This document shows, in pieces, positions 12,789-14,329 of a stretch of DNA of 14,329 nucleotides. The translations under genes and the position numbers were made by a program. The stretch is from Candidatus Odinarchaeota archaeon (GTDB lineage Archaea; Asgardarchaeota; JAGGXT01), in the NCBI GenBank assembly GCA_021162905.1, contig JAGGXT010000012.1, positions 1 through 14,329 of the forward strand, written 5' to 3'. Below the pieces are notes generated by a model. The model ran no database searches and was not told where the DNA came from. It was given only the letters and a program-made list of their open reading frames with translations. How positions within the stretch are numbered: position 1 is the first letter of the stretch; each line of letters begins with the position of its first letter.

Positions 12789-14192
12789 ATGAAATTTTAT
12801 GACCGAGAATCTGAGCTAAATGTGCTGGAAACTCTAAACAAAAGAAGGCCATCGTTTATAGTTATAACGGGGAGACGTAGGGTCGGTAAAACAGAATTAA
12901 TAAAGCAGTTTATAAAAGGAAAGAATGCTCTATACTTTTTTGTCGATGCTTACAAAAGTTTATCTGAATTAATTGGTGAGTATGCCGAATACATTGTAAG
13001 AGAGTTAAGTTTGCCGAGTTATATCAAAATATCAAAAGCGGAAGAATTTCTGGAATTTATATTCACTAATGAAATTGTTAAAAATCGGCAGCTAATTATG
13101 GTTTTTGATGAGTTTCAAAGATTCCTCAAGATAAATCCATCTTTCATCATGCTACTTCAAAAGTTTTGGGATTTGTACAAAAATGATACGAATATATATC
13201 TTATTATCTCTGGATCCAGTATCGGAATGATTAGAAAAATATTCTTAGAAGAAAAAGCCCCTCTTTTCAAACGAGCTGATAATATAATCACTCTTCGTGA
13301 TTTTAGTTTTTGGGAAATATGTAAGATTCTCGATGACCTAGAGATCGTGGATCCTATTGAGAAAATTAATATCTTCGGATTATTCGGTGGCACAATTTTC
13401 TACTATACACTCCTAGAAAAATATAATGTTAAGTCTTTCGAAGGCGCTCTCAATATTCTTATTCTAAATGATTACGCCCCATTACGAAATGAAGTAAAAG
13501 ATATTTTCATTGAGGAATTCGGTAAAGTATATCGCACCTACTTTGAAATAATATCTGCTATTGCTAGAGGCAGGGTATCTCGAAAAGAGATAGCTGATAT
13601 TGTAAAAATAAAAGAAAGCTCTCTCTCACCATATTTATACGACCTATCCGAAATACTTAATCTGGTCGAGTACCGGGTCCCAATAACTGATGATATCGGG
13701 AAAAGTAAACGAGGACGCTACTTCCTGACAAACAATTTTATAAAGTTCTGGTTCAAATTCATATACCCTAACAGGAGCCTCTATGAGATTGGTCGTTACG
13801 AACAAATAAAAAGAAAAATACTAAGCGAATGGAATAGCTTCATCGGTTTCGTCTTTGAGGAAATAGCTCGTGATTTCATAAAGCGAAAATACGGATCATC
13901 ATTCGAGAAAATAGGAGCTTGGTGGGATCGAAAAGGCAATGAAATTGATATCGTATGTATAAATCAAAGAACATCAAAAATTTGCTTTATAGAAGTTAAA
14001 TGGAGCTCTCTTACTTACAGTGCCGCAATCCACGTAATAAATAGGTTGAGAGAGAAATCTAAATACTTATCTATAGGATTCAAAGATGTTTGTTTTGGAC
14101 TGATCGCAAAATCAATCAATGAGAAAGATAAACTAAAAGAGCAGGGTTATCTGGTATTCGATTTCGAGGATATTTATAACCTCGCTCAGTAG
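12789..14192 (+). CDS. Archaeal DUF234 ATPase with PD-(D/E)XK-like C-terminal domain
   Basis: This 467-residue protein has the three-part archaeal ATPase/DUF234 layout. An N-terminal STAND-like P-loop domain carries FYDRESEL, Walker A TGRRRVGKTEL (28-36) and Walker B LIMVFDEFQ (D107, E108), with a sensor-like LIISGSS at 138-144. A winged-helix segment lies at about 250-300 (GRVSRKEIADIVKIKESSLSPYL). The C-terminal domain has WWDRKGNEIDIV...IEVKW, with E385, D387, E402 and K404 in a nuclease-like arrangement. The frame runs back to 12735, but those 18 residues are low-complexity Lys/Ile. ATG 12789 matches the family start, although its SD (GAAGTGA) is weak. Families like this are scattered and often multi-copy in archaea; the function is unknown, with DNA-related or mobile/defence roles only guesses. 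Confidence 0.88.
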   Translation: MKFYDRESELNVLETLNKRRPSFIVITGRRRVGKTELIKQFIKGKNALYFFVDAYKSLSELIGEYAEYIVRELSLPSYIKISKAEEFLEFIFTNEIVKNRQLIMVFDEFQRFLKINPSFIMLLQKFWDLYKNDTNIYLIISGSSIGMIRKIFLEEKAPLFKRADNIITLRDFSFWEICKILDDLEIVDPIEKINIFGLFGGTIFYYTLLEKYNVKSFEGALNILILNDYAPLRNEVKDIFIEEFGKVYRTYFEIISAIARGRVSRKEIADIVKIKESSLSPYLYDLSEILNLVEYRVPITDDIGKSKRGRYFLTNNFIKFWFKFIYPNRSLYEIGRYEQIKRKILSEWNSFIGFVFEEIARDFIKRKYGSSFEKIGAWWDRKGNEIDIVCINQRTSKICFIEVKWSSLTYSAAIHVINRLREKSKYLSIGFKDVCFGLIAKSINEKDKLKEQGYLVFDFEDIYNLAQ

Positions 14193-14329
14193 AACATTTA
14201 TGCAATTTCCCAACTTCAACTACTTAGTGATTATTATAGCTTGATGGTCAAATTAAGAACATCGAGGCTTTTCACAATTTTGCTATATCTCATTTTTCAT
14301 ATAAATGAACACTTACGTGCCATAACAGT
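14193..14329. other. Right-edge non-coding tail
   Basis: The last 137 nt contain no gene I can support. T-rich runs after 14260 (GGCTTTTC, ATTTTGC) could end the ATPase transcript. CATTTATGCA at 14195-14204 repeats a 10-mer found at 12565-12574 on the other side of the ATPase gene. Confidence 0.5.

Noticed and set aside
1..14329. CRISPR array or insertion sequence with terminal repeats
   Set aside because: No regularly spaced repeats and no transposase were seen; the inverted repeats found are short and do not bound a transposase gene.

Overview
The window is AT-rich archaeal DNA carrying nearly all of an A-type (archaeal V/A-type) ATP synthase. The archaeal assignment rests on A-type subunits I, K, C, D, B, A, E, H and F, a TIGR00153/DUF47 PhoU-like protein, an archaeal DUF234 ATPase, TATA-like boxes upstream of genes, and strong Shine-Dalgarno (SD) sequences. 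The lineage cannot be fixed from sequence reading alone. AT-richness and an intein in the catalytic subunit suggest a thermophile, but that is inference.

Layout. 73-741 (+): PhoU-like DUF47 protein. 884-3574 (+): the membrane (Ao) module, made of subunit I (stator and proton half-channel), subunit K (c-ring) and a small two-helix membrane protein of unknown function. 11276-3586 (-): a seven-gene module F-H-E-A-B-D-C (A1 head and stalks), tightly packed with gaps of -8 to +16 nt. The two modules converge tail to tail with only 11 nt between stop codons. 12231-11533 (-): a metallo-beta-lactamase-fold hydrolase. 12242-12788: about 550 nt without a convincing gene but with several inverted repeats. 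12789-14192 (+): a DUF234 ATPase with a nuclease-like C-terminus. 14193-14329: nothing recognisable.

The most striking element is a 525-residue intein (7719-9293) inside catalytic subunit A. It sits exactly between Lys and Thr of the Walker A P-loop, so the ATPase cannot work until the intein splices out. It keeps the splicing residues (Cys1, TxxH, His-Asn, +1 Thr) and both LAGLIDADG acidic residues, so it looks like a full intein with a potentially active homing endonuclease. Removing it leaves a 589-residue subunit A of normal length.

Working together, A3B3 hydrolyses or makes ATP, D and F form the central rotor on subunit C (the d-type adaptor), the c-ring of K turns against I, and E/H coiled coils form peripheral stalks. 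The K sequence lacks the Gln and Ser ligands of the Ilyobacter-type Na+ site, so H+ coupling is the better guess. Several starts are set by SD position rather than by the longest reading frame (atpI, atpK, atpB and the DUF234 gene), and three genes begin with GTG or TTG (atpD, atpE and the hydrolase). No wholly new multi-gene system is evident. The best leads are the intein, the split convergent operons, the small membrane protein beside atpK, and the structured non-coding stretches at 11277-11532 and 12242-12788.
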